Shown in pieces: positions 5,101-6,771 of a stretch of DNA of 6,771 bases (its first letter is position 1; every line of letters begins with the position of its first letter). Below the pieces are notes generated by a model. It was not told the origin of the DNA. It did no database searches and was given only the letters and a program-made list of their open reading frames with translations. The stretch is taken from the NCBI GenBank assembly GCA_043778315.1, contig JAYWGJ010000188.1, positions 1 through 6,771 of the forward strand, read 5' to 3'. A program made the position numbers and the translations under genes. Origin of the DNA: JBEEMU01 sp043778315. GTDB taxonomy: Bacteria; Bacteroidota; Bacteroidia; Chitinophagales; Saprospiraceae.

Positions 5101-6771
5101 CGCACCAACCTGCGAAAACGAAGGTCGCAAACAGGGTTTGCGTATGCTTCGCGTGATGCCTGCTACTTCGGTTAAGCTGCCGCAAGACGGGTTTGAAGCG
5201 GTAACGGTGTAGTTATCGGGTTGTAAATTAGGAAATAAACCGCTTGTATTGGTCGCCAAAGTCGCACCCACACTATTTTTTAATATGTAGGTAACTGGCT
5301 GATTATTAACGTCTATGCCCGTAGGTGCGACCGTTGCAATAATAGAATTACAAGTAACGGCGAGGTTCAAATTCACTAAGCCTTCCGTCGCCACAGGAAA
5401 TTGGTCGATGAAATCGCCGTTGGCATTATACGCTTTTATGATATAAGAAGTATTGGGCGTTAAGCCGCCAAAACTACCCGTTAAATTTTGTTTGATTAGT
5501 GCATTGGTAGTACTAAATAGCTTAAATAAACCGCCCGTTCGAGGGCAAAAAGTCAAATTCATACTGTCACAAAAATACTTAGGTGTACCAACAATTTTTA
5601 GTTTGAGTTCATACTCAAAAGAAATCGTCGTCGGTATCATGCGCGGATTAGTAGCGGTGATAATATATTTACCGATTGGAATATTGATAAATCGACCGAC
5701 CGTATCGGGTCCGGCAACGGTCATGCCCTGCAAGTTTTTGAGCGTATAAGTTGTACCGTAAGTACTCGGATTATTTTTTACCACAAAAATAGTTCCGCTA
5801 CAATCATTAATCGCACAACCCTCGTTTTTCATGGTTTGGTAGATGATTTCGTCGCCACAATTATTCCGAATTTTGAAGGTTTGCACACCGCCTACATTCG
5901 GGAATTTCGCATCTGCGATGCCGTTCGTGATGGTTGCAGTTTTGACGATTTGCGGTGTACAACTCGTGCAAGTAACGGTGACGGGTGCGAAAGAACGTGA
6001 CCCAAAAACGCCTGGTGTCGCGCTGCTCGTAGCGTTTTGCGAAGCACTAATCGTCGTTCCCCAAGGGCATAAACTACCCGCAGCAACGGTGAGCCGCTCT
6101 ATAAAATACGTCCCTGATTTGCCGCAAGCGTCGCGTATCTCAAAACTGTACGCGTTGATATTGGGCAAACCTGTAAAACTGAGACCTGTACTCGATATTT
6201 GCGAAAAGCCTTCTTTGTATCTATATGGAGGCGTTCCGCCTTGCACGGTCAGCGTCGCTGTTCCGCTCGCAAAACTCACGCAGGTCAGCCCGACGGTAAT
6301 CGGCGCGGCGTTGCTAAAATTGCAATTTAAGGTCTGACGGATACTACGCCCGCAAGCGTCGCGCACCTCGAGCGTATCGGAGCAGTCGGTTAAGCCCGAA
6401 AACGTACCCGTCGAATTAGTGAGCGTTTGTCCGTTTGGTTTGCGACAAAAATATACGAGCGGCGGCTCGCCGCCATCAACATTAGTGAGCGCGATAGTCC
6501 CCGTTCCCTGACACGTCCACGAGGCAGTAAGCGGCGTTTGCGCAACGGTTTTGGTGCAAGTAAAAAAATTATTACAAGCGTCGGTTATCCGAAACGTATA
6601 GTTAGCGTTGGTCAAACAGTTAAAAACCTTCGTTCTATCTGTCACATTCGAGGTAGAAAAATCCACGGTCGTAAAATTATTGCGGCTGTATTCGTACTTA
6701 AATGGCGGCGAGCCGTTAACTATCGTTAGCGTAACCGTATTGCTTGTCGGAGTTGTTAATATGCAATTCAT
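2143..6771 (-). CDS. Giant T9SS-secreted surface protein (type B sorting domain), 5' partial
   Basis: The last 1542 residues of a large modular secreted protein, probably a cell-surface adhesin or matrix protein. Modules in order: cysteine-containing Ig-like units at 1-80, 81-157 and 158-229, each with a GG/GSPPxxY turn and two of the three ending in I-x-D-A-C (C66, C140, C216); looser beta-sandwich units to about 720; another DTCG unit (725-800); a PKD-like unit beginning near 877 (NAGNDIVNQGSSVSL, 883-897); a SprB-like repeat (976-1045, with GTYTVTVDD); six tandem units of about 53 residues (1049-1366); a second SprB-like repeat (1370-1440, YNWSPSP and GTYSVTVTD); and the type B T9SS sorting domain (1449-1542). 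SprB-like repeats and this sorting domain are known from gliding-motility and other exported proteins of Bacteroidota. No enzyme motif was seen. The first codon is an ATG at the window edge, but it falls in mid-module and no signal peptide follows, so the true start lies beyond the window. A hairpin terminator follows the stop codon. Confidence 0.93.
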   Translation of the reverse strand: MNCILTTPTSNTVTLTIVNGSPPFKYEYSRNNFTTVDFSTSNVTDRTKVFNCLTNANYTFRITDACNNFFTCTKTVAQTPLTASWTCQGTGTIALTNVDGGEPPLVYFCRKPNGQTLTNSTGTFSGLTDCSDTLEVRDACGRSIRQTLNCNFSNAAPITVGLTCVSFASGTATLTVQGGTPPYRYKEGFSQISSTGLSFTGLPNINAYSFEIRDACGKSGTYFIERLTVAAGSLCPWGTTISASQNATSSATPGVFGSRSFAPVTVTCTSCTPQIVKTATITNGIADAKFPNVGGVQTFKIRNNCGDEIIYQTMKNEGCAINDCSGTIFVVKNNPSTYGTTYTLKNLQGMTVAGPDTVGRFINIPIGKYIITATNPRMIPTTISFEYELKLKIVGTPKYFCDSMNLTFCPRTGGLFKLFSTTNALIKQNLTGSFGGLTPNTSYIIKAYNANGDFIDQFPVATEGLVNLNLAVTCNSIIATVAPTGIDVNNQPVTYILKNSVGATLATNTSGLFPNLQPDNYTVTASNPSCGSLTEVAGITRSIRKPCLRPSFSQVGAACKAGWDLVFSDSLKVTGLNTNKNTFKDDAGNFIITNLIPGTYNLVTACTTQAIVLPPVPINLIATPTTVCPTIGKIRMDGGRTAAEWNALTVSGFNVCTLRNDLYELLNTANVRLDTIYTPKNTFINNLTAAATYKTYLRVFDSNGALSCPIDTATVTMPLYIRPELTATFGAVCNGATTGSLSASLSGGTRPFKFELLGTAVAPIISAMPSAVFNGLAVGNYTVRGSDTCGISSDFQVSVGQLSFQPQAVRYCNGKIQLTAPNYGGATYIWRKQNGQVVGNQFTTTANNVNTAETYTVFVTLGACSYSASVAVAAPTLPPVIANAGNDIVNQGSSVSLAATAAATGATGTWTAISPTSGVTTFSNANSPNATASVTTSPGTYTYVWTVSNGAGGCTASDTVTVNFLNCAGVAPFSAAVVVTPPASCRSTTGSATVNVNGGTQPFTYKWSYNNLTTQTVTLPVGTYTVTVDDGAPCNAPKTFQVAITIPNLAVSKTQNFTLCSGQSVTVGTRVYSATGNFSDTLKQRINGCDSIINTNLTIVPYKTRTQSATICAGQSYTFNGRTYTTANTYNDIVVTPDPLACDTLVTTILTVVPYRTRTINKAICAGKTYTFNGVNYTQAGSTTTLVNASSPLVCDTLVTVNITIIAPPKRTQTATICAGQSYSFNGNTYTTANTYTDIIPSINPLICDSSITTILNIVPYKTRVINKAICVNGKYTFNGVNYTTAGAFTQYVNSADTTVCDTSITINIAVTPLNIATVNKNICNNTVFSFNGKTYAEAGSYIDTLRATTAFACDTVANITITKSNIMPMAGVTAMTCGSLEYGKAEVLVVGGTAPYTYNWSPSPTPTDPIQTCLTLGTYSVTVTDKFLCTGTAVVAVPYGALEGCFQLNEVFTPNGDGKNDTWLLPCLLEVRHCLEVYNRWGQLVYESCDYKSDWDGRDKFTGKLLPDATYYYVITTEDQIKRYNVPTTQLYKGTVMILRK
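2146..2427 (-). other. Type B T9SS C-terminal sorting domain (CHU_C / gliding-motility-associated)
   Basis: Residues 1449-1542 of the surface protein. Diagnostic segments are VFTPNGDGKNDTW (1452-1464), EVYNRWGQLVYES (1477-1489), WDGRD (1496-1500), LPDATYYYVI (1507-1516) and the final YKGTVMILRK strand. In this family the domain directs the protein through the outer membrane by the type IX machinery. Type B domains are generally handled differently from type A ones and can depend on a SprF/PorP-like partner; no such gene is in this window. Confidence 0.95.
2674..3627 (-). repeat. Six tandem ~53-residue repeats in the surface protein
   Basis: Units at residues 1049-1102, 1103-1155, 1156-1209, 1210-1261, 1262-1314 and 1315-1366. 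Each has the pattern I/L-C-x(6-7)-F/V-N/G-G near its start, then TYTTA or NYTxAG, then a second cysteine in CD[ST], and a closing strand such as TTILTVVPY. The two cysteines could form one disulfide per unit once outside the cell. Units 2 and 4 share 37 of about 52 residues, and units 3 and 5 about 30 of 53, more than neighbours share with each other, so the middle is a duplicated two-unit block. The first and last units are the most divergent. Similar short CDS repeats are common in Bacteroidota surface proteins. Confidence 0.9.
6085..6771 (-). repeat. Three ~75-residue cysteine-containing modules at the visible N-terminal end
   Basis: Residues 1-80, 81-157 and 158-229 repeat the same layout: a cysteine near the start (C3, C87, C164), a glycine/proline turn (GSPPFKY, GGEPPLVY, GGTPPYRY), and a closing strand ending in DAC (C66, C140, C216). 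The spacing of the last cysteines is 74 then 76 residues. A looser fourth copy ends at NNCG (C305). The first unit begins in mid-strand at the window edge, which shows that more of the protein lies outside. Confidence 0.75.

Noticed and set aside
5843..6337. Open frame of 164 codons on the plus strand
   Set aside because: Antisense to the N-terminal modules of the surface protein, with no signal peptide, motif or leader; other plus-strand frames at 4433-4975, 4994-5212, 5453-5749 and 6427-6729 are dismissed for the same reason.
62..6771. A functional link between tRNA-Cys and the cysteine-containing surface protein
   Set aside because: The tRNA has its own promoter and terminator and is separated by two other genes; closeness within one window is no evidence of a link.

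Overview
The window comes from a member of the Bacteroidota. The evidence is direct: the largest protein ends in a type B type IX secretion (T9SS) sorting domain, which is confined to that phylum. Two promoters match the Bacteroidota -33/-7 pattern (TTG, about 19-20 bases, TAnnTTTG), and the leader regions are A-rich with no Shine-Dalgarno site. No finer placement can be defended from the sequence alone.

Every gene seen lies on the minus strand, so transcription runs from high to low coordinates. In that order: (1) 6771-2143, the 3' 1542 codons of a giant secreted surface protein, cut by the window edge; (2) 2129-2091, a strong hairpin terminator; (3) 2066-1929, a 138-bp nested imperfect inverted repeat that codes for nothing obvious and resembles a palindromic or MITE-like repeat; (4) a promoter around 1883-1913; (5) 1820-1182, a class I SAM-dependent O-methyltransferase; (6) 1130-234, a signal-peptide protein with a TonB C-terminal domain and a C-terminal extension that looks like the last domain of GldM; (7) a perfect-consensus promoter at 196-167; (8) tRNA-Cys(GCA) at 132-62; (9) its hairpin terminator at 57-18.

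The giant protein is a mosaic of Ig-like and SprB-like beta-sandwich modules, a PKD-like module, and a six-unit tandem array of about 53 residues whose middle four units are a duplicated two-unit block. It should be exported by the T9SS and act outside the cell, probably as an adhesin or matrix protein. The methyltransferase and the TonB/GldM-like protein are 51 bp apart with no convincing promoter between them, so they probably form one operon. The tRNA is a separate unit with its own promoter and terminator.

Most worth a second look: the nested inverted repeat, the apparent TonB_C/GldM_C-like domain combination (the GldM part is an inference from motif order), and the higher-order duplication in the surface protein. 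I see no evidence for a new defence system, CRISPR array, toxin-antitoxin pair or transposase in this window.
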